From NCBI GenBank assembly GCA_032622095.1, contig CP136061.1:259132077-259196076 (forward strand): a stretch of 64,000 nucleotides of DNA, given 5' to 3'. A program made the position numbers and the translations under genes. This DNA is from Siphonodentalium dalli (Eukaryota > Mollusca > Scaphopoda > Gadilida > Siphonodentaliidae). The notes beneath the pieces were generated by a model, which was not told the DNA's origin, made no database searches, and saw nothing but the letters and a program-made list of their open reading frames with translations. This document shows positions 48,704 to 60,712 of the stretch, one piece after another; position 1 is the stretch's first letter; every line of letters starts with the position of its first letter.

Positions 48704-49420
48704 TGCGAGATATCCAATCGCTATAGCTCAATTTGACACGGCCAGATTAGCATTAATACAATATCCTAAACAATAAAGATTCTCAAATCATCGACATAGT
48801 CAATAGAACTTTCACGAACTTGGACATCGACACTTTCCGATCGCTCTACATATGATATAAGCATTGTCAGACCTATCATCGAATCATGTAACTCTGCATC
48901 CAGCACACAACACAAATATCAAAGCATTGTGTTAGAGAAATACAAAGAAAAGCAATGAAACTAGTTCGTCAAATCAAAACTATATGCTACCGAGACCGAA
49001 TGGTAAGACTCAATCTGATGTCCTTAAAATATCGAATATTTAGAGGAGATCTAATCGAGGTGTATAAACTGTTGAATAGTCATTACAATATCAGAAAGAA
49101 CTTCATCCGGAATAACACGATGATATAATAAAAAGCTACAGATGCGCACTGTTAACAAGGACATAGGAAACTATTTCTTCACGCAGAGGGGGTTAAATAG
49201 CTGGAACTATCTGCCAGACTTCACTGTTGAGGCTCCAACACCCGATAAATTCAAAATATACATAGACTCATTCTTCTATTATATAAAATACGAGTTCGAC
49301 GACAAGTAATATGTTCAAATATTTATAACAAACATTGCAAATAATGTTATTGGGACGAAAAGTCGCAAGACTTTTTCCGTATTATGATGATGATGATGAT
49401 GATGATGATGGTGATGATAT
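48704..49420 (+). pseudogene. LINE RT C-terminal remnant, copy 1
   Basis: One frame reads VREIQRKAMKLVRQIKTICY, then RMVRLNLMSLKYRIFRGDLI and EVYKLLN, then after a frame change NYFFTQRGLNSWNYLPDFTV and FKIYIDSFF. These are the last blocks of LINE reverse transcriptases (VQRRATK, LKYRR.RGD.IEVYK, FF..R....WNSLP). A GACGAAAAGTCGCAAGAC stretch and a GAT microsatellite (49383-49415) follow as 3' tail. Stops upstream show it is dead. Confidence 0.85.
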
Positions 49421-49424
49421 GATT

Positions 49425-49740
49425 GATAGAACAAACCATTATGATGATGATCGTGTCGTTATTTGTTTAAAATACGTATCATTTGAGATATACGCACCTA
49501 TTCCCTCATTAAATTTAACCTATTTCGACCATTTTAGAGGAACTCCGCGAATTCGGGAATCTCCGAAAATTGACCTCCGCAAATATGGACCAACTGCAAA
49601 TTACCACACCGATCAGCACCTAATTAAGCAATCGGTGGCTGACTCGGCTGTATCCGACTAACCTCTTTAAAATACGTATCAATTGAGATATTCATACCCG
49701 TTCCCTCATTAAAATCAACATATTTCGACCAACTTAGGGC
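49425..49740 (+). repeat. ~195-bp tandem units after LINE copy 1
   Basis: AAATACGTATCA.TTGAGATA recurs at about 49471 and 49669, followed by TTCCCTCATTAAAAT and TATTTCGACCA. It is cut by the 57-bp array. Confidence 0.7.
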
Positions 49741-49749
49741 ACGGCAAAG

Positions 49750-51302
49750 AGTCAGCAATATGTAACGAGTCGAAACGTTATATGATATGCGCTTAGCATG
49801 GCAGATAGTCATCAATCTGTAACGAGTCGAACGTTATGTGATATGCGCTTAGAATGGCATATAGTCAGCAATCTGTAACGATTCGAAACGTTATGTGATA
49901 TGCGCTTAGCATGGCATATGGTCAGCAATCTGTAACGAGTCGAAACGTTATGTGATATGCACTTAGCATGGCATATAGTCAGCAATCTGTAACGAGTCGA
50001 AACGTTATGTGACATTCGCTTAGCGTGGCATATAGTCAGCAATCTGTAACGAGTCGAAACGTTATGTGACATGCGCTTAGCTTGGTATATAGTCAGCAAT
50101 CTGTAACGAGTCGAAACGTTATGTGACATGCGCTTAGCATGGCATATATTCAGCCATCTGTAACGAGTCGAAACGTTATGTGACATGCGCTTAGCATGGC
50201 ATATAGTCAGCAATATGTAACGAGTCGAAACTTTACGTGATATGCACTTAGCATGGCATATAGTCAGCAATCTGTAACGAGTCGAAACGTTATGTGACAT
50301 GCACGTAGCATGGCATATAGTCAGCAATCTGTAACGAGTCGAAACGTTATGTGACATGCACGTAGCATGGCATATAGTCAGCAATCTGTAACGAGTCGAA
50401 ACGTTATTTGACATGCGCTTAGCATGGCATATAGTCAGCAATATGTAACGAGTCGAAACTTTACGTGATATGCACTTAGCATGGCATATAGTCAGCAATC
50501 TGTAACGAGTCGAAACGTTATGTGACATGCACGTAGCATGGCATATAGTCAGCAATCTGTAACGAGTCGAAACGTTATGTGACATGCACGTAGCATGGCA
50601 TATAGTTAGCAATCTGTAACGAGTCGAAACGTTATGTGATATGCACTTAGCATGGCATATAGTCAAAAATCTGTAACGAGTCGAAACGTTTTGTGATATG
50701 CGCTTAGCATGGCATATATTCAGCAATCTGTAACGAGTCGAAACTTTACGTGATATGCGCTTAGCATGGCATATAGTCAGCAATATGTAACGAGTCGAAA
50801 CTTTACGTGATATGCACTTAGCATGGCATATAGTCAGCAATCTGTAACGAGTCGAAACGTTATGTGATATGCGCTTAGCATGGCATATACTCAAAACTAT
50901 GTAACGAGTCGAAACGTTATGTGACCTGCGCTTAGCGTGGCATATAGTCAGCAATCTGTAACGAGTCGAAACGTTATGTGACATGCACTTAGCATGGCAT
51001 ATAGTCAGCAATCTGTAACGAGTCGAAACGTTATTTGACATGCGCTTAGCATGGCATATAGTCAGCAATCTGTAACGAGTAGAAACGTTATGTGATATGC
51101 ACTTAGCATGGCATATAGTCAAAAATCTGTAACGAGTCGAAAGGTTTTGTGATATGCACTTAGCATGGCATATAGACCAAAATCTGTAACGAGTCGAAAC
51201 GGTACGTGATATGCACTTACATGTAGCATGGCATATAGTCAGCAATATGTAATGAGTCGAAGCGTTATGTGATAAGCGCTTAGCATGGCATATAGTCAGC
51301 AA
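49750..51302. repeat. 57-bp tandem array, copy 2 (about 27 units)
   Basis: Same unit as at 41899-42710. A two-base deletion (GTCGAACG at 49826) breaks the frame near one end. The open minus-strand frame of 496 codons (49812-51302) is a 19-residue repeat, a by-product of the period. Higher-order patterns are visible: groups with TTTACGTGATATGCACTTAG and GACATGCACGTAG recur together. Confidence 0.95.
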
Positions 51303-52500
51303 ACTGCAACTGATGATGTTCTTATCAAAAAATGTTGGGTTCTTTTTAACTCATTGTAAGTAATTTTCAAAACTTTATAAATTCTACTTTTGGCATTAAA
51401 TGAAATCTTGTTTTTGTGGGATACGTTCTAAAACTATTTTCAAAATTCCAATAGACCGCTCCAGGATCCAGTTTCCGCCTCAAAATTCATGTCATCAGAA
51501 CGAGGAGCAATTTGTCTGCGACCAAGTGGGACCTTGGTCATCATCATATTTAGCCTCGAATCTTATTTAATATGCCAAGCAGACAACCTCCCCTGTCTGT
51601 TGACATCCATACGTTTATGCACCACCTTCATTATGTGGGGAAATTATATGACGGATAGGTTGTAAGCCATTATTTCTTTAACTCTACTTATGTTGACAAA
51701 TGGAAAGGCCGTAAGGTCCGTCACCGGTGCTCCTTTCTGAAATCCTATAGTCATTCCGGAGGGCTAGTTGTGAGTTTCGTTGACCTTGTCAGGCACCCAC
51801 TTACCTGTATTGGTTAACATATAAAGCAAAACAGATATCATTTCAAGGCTTGAACAAATGTTAAAAAGAACAAACAATTGCCATTAAGACACAAAACGCT
51901 TAACTTACTACAGTCATCTCAGATATGGAGGAATATAACGGTGTGGTATAAATATACCTACGCAGCGCAGTCTGGGTCAGAAGTGGGGTCGGGAGGCGGC
52001 CCAAAAAGTAATAAATTATTTGTTAGCGATTTTCCAACTCACATATACATATAGCCATCGTGGTGATACGAGAATCCAATTGTTTGGTTTAAAGTTCCCA
52101 AAACGGTACTGTCTGAGTCAAGAATGTAGATAGGCGAAGACGCACCAACATCGGTAAACAAGAAAACCATAATCAGAAATGGTAACGCCCTCAAGGTCAT
52201 ATTATTAGGCATAAATATAAATTATAATATAAAATATAATGGTTACATGAATGCACCGCCTCATAATTCCGCTAAAACAACTAATCCTTCAAATTATTAC
52301 AAAAAAACTACGGCTTATTACTGCAGGTTACTCATTCACCACACCAGAAAGCCTCTAACTGCGGATCAAAAATCTTCAAGAGTGGCATAGCCATTGTTCA
52401 TACCTAAACGTCGAAAGCAATTAACGCGGTCATAATAGCTACACATTGCAACTATCAGATATCATGCGAATACACACCCCACGAAAACCCGAAATGTGTT
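51303..52500 (+). repeat. 1.2-kb tail downstream of the 57-bp array, copy 2
   Basis: Partner of 42711-43917 with small indels, the largest around 52235-52375. Ends at AATGTGTTG, where LINE copy 2 starts. Confidence 0.9.
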
Positions 52501-52502
52501 GT

Positions 52503-53250
52503 CCTGCGAGATATCCAATCACTATAGCTCATTTGACACGGCCAGATTAGCCTTAATACAATATCCTAACCAATAAAGCATCTCAAATCATCGGCATAAA
52601 ATAGAACTTTCACGAACTTGGACATCGACACTTTCCGATCGCTCTACACATAAGCATTGTCAGACCTATCATCGAATAATGTAACTCTGCATCGAGCCCA
52701 CATCACAAATATCAAAGCATTGTGTTAGAGAAATACAAAGAAAAGCAACGATACTAGTTCGCCAAATCAAAACTATATGCTACCGAGACCGAATGGTAAG
52801 ACTCAATCTGATGTCCTTAAAATATCGAATATTTAGAGGAGATCTAATCGAGGTGTATAAACTGTTGAATGGGCATCACAATATCAATACCTGTGACCTA
52901 TTAGAAAGACATTCATCAGGAAGAACAAGATGACATAATAAAAAGCTATAGATGCGCACTGTTAACAAGGACATAGGAAAATATTTCTTCACGCAGAGGG
53001 GGTAAATAGCTGGAACTCTCTGTCAGACTTCACTGTTGAGGCTCAAACACCCGATCAATTAAAAATATACATAGACTCATTCTTCTATTATATAAAATAC
53101 GAGTTCGACGACAAGTAATATGTTCAAGTAAGAAAATATCGAATGACGATACATATATATATTTAAACAAGCATTGCAAATAATGTTATTGGGACGAAAA
53201 GTCGCAAGACGTTTTCCGTATTATGATGATGATGATGATGATGATGGTGA
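52503..53250 (+). pseudogene. LINE RT C-terminal remnant, copy 2
   Basis: Closely similar to 48704-49420, including the flanking GAT tail (53223-53250). It has its own indels, for example AATACCTGTGACCTATTAGA present here and missing in copy 1. Dead. Confidence 0.85.
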
Positions 53251-53299
53251 TGATATAATTTATAGAACAAACCATTATTATGATGATCGTGTCGTTATT

Positions 53300-53720
53300 T
53301 GTTTACAATACGTATCAATTGACATATATATACGCACCCGTTCCCTCCTTAAAATCAACCTATTTCGACCATTTTCGAGTATCTCCGCGAATTCGGGGAC
53401 TTCCGCAAATATGGACCTACTGCAAATTGTCACACCGATCAGCACCTAATTAACGAACCGATGGCTGACCCGCCTGTATCCGACTAACCTCTTTAAAATA
53501 CGTATCAATTGAGATATACGTACCCGTTCTCTCATTAAAATCAACATATTTCGACCAATTTAGATGACTTCCGCGAGTTCGGGTCATCCGCAAATGTAAT
53601 CTCCGCAAATAGGGGACTTACAGCAAATTGTCTCACCGATCAGCACCTAATTAACGAACCGGTGGTTAACTCGGCTGTCTCCGACTATACACTCTTTAAA
53701 ATACGTATCAATTGACATTA
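53300..53720 (+). repeat. ~195-bp tandem units after LINE copy 2
   Basis: AAATACGTATCAATTGA at about 53305, 53496 and 53697 with TCACCGATCAGCACCTAATT between. The same family as 49425-49740. Confidence 0.75.
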
Positions 53721-55639
53721 CAAATTATCTTTTTCATTTCTTCTATTTGTAATTGGCTTAGCTCAACGACAATAAAGCCCGCCGCGCACGTCGCAACAAT
53801 GTTGCACAACATTGTGGTGCAACATTGTTGCGTCGTGTACGGTGCCCTGTTTTTTGTTGCAGGCAACAAAATTTTGTTGCGCAACATTGTTGCGAGCGAT
53901 CAATTTTCTTTTTATTTTGTTGCTTGTTGTAGCCAATGGACGGACAGCGTCAAATCACATGACTGAAGGTGAAGAGAAACATGGCGGCTTCCACTTCGAT
54001 ATTTATTACTGTCGATATTCTGAACTAAAATTGAAAACTGAAGCATGGTTTCAAACAAAATAGGCGCAGCCATTGAGAAATGATATTGTATGACCGAGCG
54101 GAGTGGTTCTTGAGTTCGATATGTGATTTGATGTTATTTACCAGCCGCTTGAATTTGTGCACATGGCTGCTGGCATTCTCCTGTTCAGAATTCAGTTGAG
54201 TTCTCCAGTACTGTAGGCTATAATGTATTGCGATTACATTTTCGACAATACCACAACACATTCAGCGATAGTAATGGCCAACTTCTAGTTTAGGAAATCG
54301 ATTTCAATTATTCTATGTCTTGGTGAATACATTTTCTATCAAATGGTGTTCCACTTCCCATGTCTTGACAATTGTAAATTTTACAAACTAGGCTTACACT
54401 GTCACAGCACTCAGCAGTACATGTCCGAAATTGACTGAATCTGATTGAACCACCGATTGATCTATAATAGCCAAACTTGACTATAAATTACTATAATAGA
54501 CCGACCGGTCGAGATGTTTATGGGTTCAATCACAAATTAATATTCACGTGATTTCGTGTTTTCGTAAAGGAAGTTTTTCATATCGGTTCCTATTTACACC
54601 TAGAATTGATGGATGTTTACAGTGAACATTTATAGTTAAATTATAGCAATTGAGACATAACAAATATTTTAGAGAGCGAAACATCTGTTATGCAACCGTT
54701 ATGGCTGTGAAAGATCCATTCGTCGATTATTGCTCGATCGGGCTGTTGTCGATCAATATGCCCTGTCTCTGACTCGTGCGAGTCGTGTCCATATTGGATC
54801 CACCACGCCCGGTTCCGTAGTTTTGGTACTACGGGTCGGGGGTTCTGGAGTTCCATTTGCTGTATGGAAGTCATGAATTATTCATGAATTCCACATATGG
54901 AAATGCTGCTCAAGAACTTTGACCTGTAGCCCTAGAGCCACACAACCGGAGCTGGAAGAATATCTGAAACCGTGGACCAGAGCTGGATGAATCCAATATG
55001 GCCACGAATATGTGATCTCGCGTACTGGTGATTCACCCAGACCTGTACAATTTTCAAGATGTGGTTGTGTCATTCCTTGGGTAGGAAGTTATTTCACCAA
55101 GACATAGAAGTGAAAATAACAATATATTCAACCCAGAAGTTAGCTATCGCTTAAGCGGCGGGTAAATACAATTAAATCGCATTTTGAACCTAATAACCTG
55201 TTTCGCTGGGTCATGTATCATTGATCGAAGCCTGCACCGATTTTCAAAAAGGTTAATACGTAAAAAGGTTCGAAATCAATGCCCACGACTACCCGCTCCT
55301 TCCAAAATTCCCAATAATACTGACAGGACATGAGATGTATTCATAAACACTTGTAAGAGGAACTCTGTCCAAATAAAACAACAAACAAGGTCCATATGTT
55401 TGGCGTGTATTATCCCCTCACCCACCATGGAGTTTTACTGGTAACTCCATATAACTTAATAAAGGAGGTATAATAATAACTCCTGATATCCCCTCCCCAA
55501 TAACACAGGAGGTACAAAATAACCCAATTATGACCTTGAGGTTTAATGATAACTCCATATAACCGATAAAAATGGTACTAAATTGGTCAAAATCGGTTCA
55601 GTGTGCTGCGAGAAAGGCCCCATTAACTTCCTATTAGAT

Positions 55640-55947
55640 TCTCACCTTCAAAATGGTCAATTCAAGGTCAAATCGCACCTTTAAACGGGATTTCGACGAC
55701 ATTTAATACCTAGGGGTACTTTTGACCGGGGAGTGTTTTGAACGGGTCAAATCGTGATCCCGACCTGACATTGACCTTCAAAGTGGTCAATTCACGGTCA
55801 AATCGCGCCTTTCGACGGATTTCGATGAAATTTGATACCTAGGGATACTTTTGTCCGGGGAGTGCTTGGACGGGTCAAATCGTGACCCCGATCTGACCTT
55901 GACCATCTAAATGGTCAATTCAAGGTCAAATCGCGCCTTTCGACGGA
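55640..55947 (+). repeat. ~130-bp tandem repeat rich in GGTCAA
   Basis: About 2.4 units marked by ATGGTCAATTCAAGGTCAAA at 55655, 55785 and 55913, with TACCTAGGG.TACTTTTG between. Confidence 0.85.
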
Positions 55948-56055
55948 TGAAAGCAGAGGGGAAACAGCCCGGACGAAGTATATATATTGAAATGTCGCTT
56001 TGATTTTCGTCATCACTTAAGATAAAATTTATTTAAAAGTCGGAGAAAATAATAT

Positions 56056-56124
56056 ATCATGCCATGAATCTACTCTGGCTCTACGGACGTTAGCCAGGCC
56101 CGGAGTAGAGATTCATGGCATGAT
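56056..56124. repeat. Short inverted repeat (hairpin)
   Basis: ATCATGCCATGAATCTACTC is mirrored by GAGTAGAGATTCATGGCATG after a loop of about 27 bases. Confidence 0.85.
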
Positions 56125-56399
56125 CTAGCAAGCTTTCCGCATCGACCGACTTTGGGAAAAACCCAGAGCTGAAATTAGTATGCAATAAACACGTTATTTG
56201 ATGACGTATTATCACGTAACTTGTTGTACAACAAATTCGCCGTGTGCGGTGAGTCACAACGTATTTGCACAACATTTGTTGCGTCATTTTGTTGTAGCGT
56301 GTGTGGACACTTACATCAATTTTGTATGACTTCTAAAACATTGTTGCACAACATTGTTGCGACGTGTGAGCCGGTTTAAACGAAATTGAAATTCCAACT

Positions 56400-56490
56400 T
56401 TACCGATTCGGGGTCGCACTACAACTTTTAATGCGGTCCCAAAACAACCGGACTCGGGGTCGCACTACAACGTTACTGCGTCCCAAAAAA
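56400..56490. repeat. Two-copy ~49-bp tandem repeat
   Basis: CGGGGTCGCACTACAACNTT followed by a GCGTCCCAAAA-type end occurs twice. The ORF 56400-56699 (minus) runs over it without a domain. Confidence 0.7.
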
Positions 56491-57050
56491 AAACATAATC
56501 TATAAATAAAACGCCCAGCGAACCATAGGTATCTAGAATGTGTACATTCGTATACACCCGAGGGCGTAACAATGCAGGCGACGTGGTTGTACATATAGTC
56601 ATCTCCATTATGCGAGGTATATCTATACAATAATGCAGTACCAGTCAGTGATAGTTGTCGAGACACCATTAAGTTGGGGATACGGGGTACTCTTGGCATT
56701 TCAAAAGACCAATACCGACATATTTAGTCGATGCTGATGTGTGTCTGTTATCGGATGGATGTCATATAAAATGTTTTGTTACGTTAACCCGTACATATAT
56801 TTATATAAACACCTATCGATTGCCATGGGTGGAACAATATGAACCATTTTTCCGAGGTGGATTCTTTTGAGCAGCACACGGGACTATCGACCGAGGCTTG
56901 CTGTTCAGAGGAACCAACGAGGGAAATTATATATCGCTGCTCCACTCCAATGCAACGGATGTGTGCTTCATTTTATACCAGTAGCGTTCCCCAGCGTAGC
57001 CATGGTTAAAACGTAACCAAATGTTTTGTATCAGTGTTAAAAGACATTAG

Positions 57051-58805
57051 GGCCCGATTCGTCATCTCAGGTTTAAACCTGGTTTACGTAAACCTATAAG
57101 TTTAAACCGCCGTGAGTCAGCTAAATCCGTGGTTTAAACCGCGACCGCAGGTCTAAGTGACGCAATCGTCATATCTGGTTTAAACCTGGTCCAGCCAGAC
57201 CAGTGGTTTAGCAGTAGTGTCTCTGTATCGTCGAGATAATTAATCGTACTTTCCTAATGCCGACCGCCTCGTTTTATTGATTGCGAAAATCAATAATTAC
57301 GACAGCGACCATATTTTGATTGGAAATTAAATTTATAAGCGAGAAGCACTCACACCTATAAAGCGTGTGGGGAATATTGTTTGCGTTTCATAAGCTTAAA
57401 CCGGCAAATAAACCATCTAATTCGGAGGTCCAGCTAAACCTGCTTTACCGAGGCTAAACTTGAGATGACGAATCCGCCTTTTCTTCATCGCGATTTAGAA
57501 TTGTCAAACAATCAGTCAGAGGGTGGAGCTGTAAATTATCTCGAGTGAGGGCGTGTCTAAATGGCGGCTGCCGACTGGTTTTATCATCTCACAGTTGACT
57601 CATTCGCACGCGAACCTTGCTCAGATATGGACATGTTCCTTCAATATAACTATCTTGTGGTTTTTCTGTTTTGGCTTGTGGCAATCACAAATACTGTTGT
57701 TTTCTACGAATTTATTTGAAGGGTTCAGCGTTTTAATGTTGACACCAAAACGATGCTACTTCATGACCAGATATGATATACACATAGTTTGCAATCCTAA
57801 ATTTATATTGCTATATGAGTCAAATTTGATAACATATTTGGATGTAGATCATGCCACACAGCTCTACTCTGGCTCCGCCCATAAATTCCCATAATATTCC
57901 ACCAGTTCCAAACCTGGGAACTTTTTGATTTTCTGCATGACGGAAAATGTATTACATTGAAAAAAAGCAACGCATGTAATATATTTCTTTATTAAAAGCT
58001 GTGCCTCTGCATGGTTGCCCACTTCAAACAGTTCAGATGCCGCTTCTGGTGTGCACTCATAAGCAAATTGCTTTTACTTGACTGACCTCTTGGCCCAGGA
58101 CTGACTCGAGTATGGAGCTTTTACTCAGCGTCAGAGGAGCCTGCGTCATATTTGCGCACATTTTGATCGTTTGAACATGTTAATTAAAAACAAAATTTAA
58201 TTTAAAACAAACAAATATTAATATAAATTGATTCCTTACTCAATTTAACAACACAATTTTTACATTTATTTTAAATTAAATTTTTCTTATTTTAAATCAG
58301 TTTTAGAACAGTTGCAAACAGACAGCCGGACATACAGATAGACAGCTCCCATACCCTTTAATATATACATATATACATATAAATATACCAATTTGTTTTT
58401 CTTTGCGGGTAAAGCATCTTGCAGAAAATCAATAACAAACAAAGTGATAAACAGCAGGTGAAACTCGTGTTGAAAGTCATGCCCTTTGTCAGATTGATTT
58501 AAACCCACAAAGAGGTCGGATTAATGGTCCATGAGCGATACTTATTTCTCAATGAATAAATCCAATGAGCGTGCACGCGTTTGCGATAATTTATTACATG
58601 TCAATAACCATTATATCGGCCTGTCTTTTGGTCCTATAGGTAAGAGGGTAGTTCGACTGTATGATCATATCACCAAATCGAGTTGTCAATTAGTTAGTAA
58701 CTGAACAACACAAACGCCCCCTTAGACCCGGTTTGGCTGGACCGCCAATATAGGTTTAAACCAGGTTAAAGTCGGAGGTTTAACCCGGAGATGACGAATC
58801 CGGCC
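57051..58805. mobile_element. Candidate TIR element(s) with GATTCGTCATCTC ends
   Basis: GGCCCGATTCGTCATCTCAG at 57051 is mirrored at 58805 (GGCCGGATTCGTCATCTC in inverse) and also at 57478. Either a 428-bp MITE (57051-57478) lies beside a solo end, or a 1.75-kb element has an internal end. GGTTTAAACC palindromes crowd all three ends. No clear target duplication. Confidence 0.55.
57561..57719 (+). CDS. Possible 52-aa membrane microprotein
   Basis: ATG in the context CTAAATGGCGGC opens 52 codons to TGA. The N-terminal 30 residues are polar and mixed (MAAADWFYHLT then FAREPCSDMDM). Residues about 31-49 form one continuous hydrophobic stretch long enough for a membrane helix. I do not recognise the family. 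It lies between two transposon-like ends, with no promoter or splice evidence, so a chance ORF is the more likely explanation. Confidence 0.15.
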   Translation: MAAADWFYHLTVDSFAREPCSDMDMFLQYNYLVVFLFWLVAITNTVVFYEFI

Positions 58806-58904
58806 AAGGAGTTTGATTGGAGAGTTGGGCATTCTTCCAACATATCATTGGGCAAAGACGCACATAATCGACCTATAATGCAAAATAGGTACATAATTTG
58901 ATTA

Positions 58905-59025
58905 TTTGATTCTGAAATAAGCAGATAATGGAGTAATGGCCGTTATTCCGTTTAATGACCTCGGCCACTGTGAAAAGTCTGAAAAAAAACACCTGAAAAG
59001 TCGTGGGTTGGTTTTAATGTGTCAT
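58905..59025 (+). repeat. Left arm of long inverted-repeat element
   Basis: TTCTGAAATAAGCAGATAAT, then CGTTATTCCGTTTAATG, GGCCACTGTG and GTCGTGGGTTGGTTT, mirrored at 60600-60712 with about 70% similarity. Confidence 0.75.
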
Positions 59026-59254
59026 TGTCCGCACATAATCTGCTTAGAATCGCCTCAAAATAAGTCGATAATGTGACTAAAATCATCTCATTGTCAGCAC
59101 ACTATCGTCTGAAAATGAAGGGATATTCTAAGCAGATTATCTGCCAAAAATAATTTCTTTATAAGCAGATAATGTGCTGGTTTTTAGGAAAATAGGCTGA
59201 TTCTTCAATCAATTCCAAATAGTATCTATAAAACACATGGTGTCTCACCCTCAC

Positions 59255-60328
59255 TCCTGACTTTGGAATTTGGTGAATTCGGCGACACTTGTGTAGTAAT
59301 GCTCTTGCCACTTGCCGACATCTAGTCCTGACTTTGGAATTTGGTGAATTCGGCGACACTTGTGTAGTAATGCTCTTGCCACTTGCCGACATCTAGTCCT
59401 GACTTTGGAGTTTGGTGAATTCGGCGACACTTGTGTAGTAATGCTCTTGCCACTTGCCGACATCTAGTCCTGACTTTGGAGTTTGGTGAATTCGGCGACA
59501 CTTGTGTAGTAATGCTCTTGCCACTTGCCGACATCTAGTCCTGACTTTGGAGTTTGGTGAATTCGGCGACACCTGTGTCGTAATGCTCTTGCCACTTGCC
59601 GACATCTAGTCCTGACTTTGGAGTTTGGTGAATTCGGCGACACTTGTGTAGTAATGCTCTTGCCACTTGCCGACATCTAGTCCTGACTTTGGAGTTTGGT
59701 GAATTCGGCGACACTTGTGTAGTAATGCTCTTGCCACTTGCCGACATCTAGTCCTGACTTTGGAGTTTGGTGAATTCGGCGACACTTGTGTAGTAATGCT
59801 CTTGCCACTTGCCGACATCTAGTCCTGACTTTGGAGTTTGGTGAATTCGGCGACACTTGTTTAGTAATGCTCTTGCCACTTGCCGACATCTAGTCCTGAC
59901 TTTGGAGTTTGGTGAATTCGGCGACACCTGTGTAGTAATGCTCTTGCCACTTGCCGACATCTAGTCCTGACTTTGGAGTTTGGTGAATTCGGCGACACCT
60001 GTGTAGTAATGTTCTTGCCACTTGCCGACATCTAGTCATGACTATGGAGTTTAGTGAATTCGGCGACACCTGTGTAGTAATGCTCTTGCCACTTGCCGAC
60101 ATCTAGTCCTGACTTTGGAGTTTGGTGAATTCGGCGACACCTGTGTAGTAATGCTCTTGCCACTTGCCGACATCTAGTCCTGACTTTGGAGTTTGGTGAA
60201 TTCGGCGACACCTGTGTAGTAATGCTCTTGCCACTTGCCGACATCTAGTCCTGACTTTGGAGTTTGGTGAATTCGGCGACACCTGTGTAGTAATGCTCTT
60301 GCCACTTGCCGACATCTAGTCCTGACTT
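59255..60328. repeat. 71-bp minisatellite, exactly 15 units plus 9 bases
   Basis: Unit from TCCTGACTTTGGAGTTTGGT to CTTGCCACTTGCCGACATCT AG. 59255 plus 15 x 71 gives 60320, and the next nine bases start a sixteenth unit, so there is no net indel. Variants are ordered: GGAATTTGG in the first two units, ACTTGTGTAG mostly in units 1-9, ACCTGTGTAG in units 10-15. The overlapping 70-codon minus-strand ORFs are repeat artefacts. Confidence 0.98.
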
Positions 60329-60599
60329 AGATAGCACTGGTCGTGTTCATTCAATAATTCATTCATTCGCTTCTGACCATAATTATGGTTGTTAGACTTA
60401 GACGTTATAGGTGAAGAATCCTATTCGATAGTCATGCATTTACAACAGCAACAACATCCAGTTCAGTCTGATCTCCAGACAATCATGAAATGGGATTTAT
60501 TTTAGGTTCATAATCGTTGTAGAATCGTCTCAGGGTGAGTCGATACAGAACTGAAAATGAAGTGTTTTATTGCCATTATGGACCCATAATAACATCAAT

Positions 60600-60712
60600 A
60601 AACCAACTCACGACTCACCAGATGTACGCTTTTTAACATTTTCGCTTTGGCCCGCGCCATAAAACGGAATAACGAATATCAGTCAACTATCTGCTTATTT
60701 TAGAAACAAATA
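60600..60712 (-). repeat. Right arm of long inverted-repeat element
   Basis: Inverse of 58905-59025. A further partial copy of this arm, in the same orientation, is at 61395-61505 (ACCAGATGTACGCCTTTTAT, GGCCCGCACCAT). Confidence 0.75.

Larger units (their letters stand above)
53775..56377. mobile_element. Candidate TIR element with GTTGC-rich ends, 2.6 kb
   Basis: The left end CACGTCGCAACAATGTTG and the right end carry the same word in inverse. Both ends are full of further AACATTGTTGC/GCAACAATGTT repeats in both orientations, typical of subterminal transposase sites. TAA could be a 3-bp target on both sides, as in PIF/Harbinger elements, but the outermost bases differ. No transposase frame was found inside. 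54640-55430 is otherwise unassigned. Confidence 0.5.

Noticed and set aside
41899-51302. CRISPR-like array
   Set aside because: The 57-bp units are contiguous with no unique spacers, and the genome is eukaryotic.
59159-60315. Twelve nested 70-77-codon minus-strand ORFs with the same sequence
   Set aside because: Each spans three 71-bp minisatellite units. The period is not a multiple of three, so the frame cycles and no long product exists.
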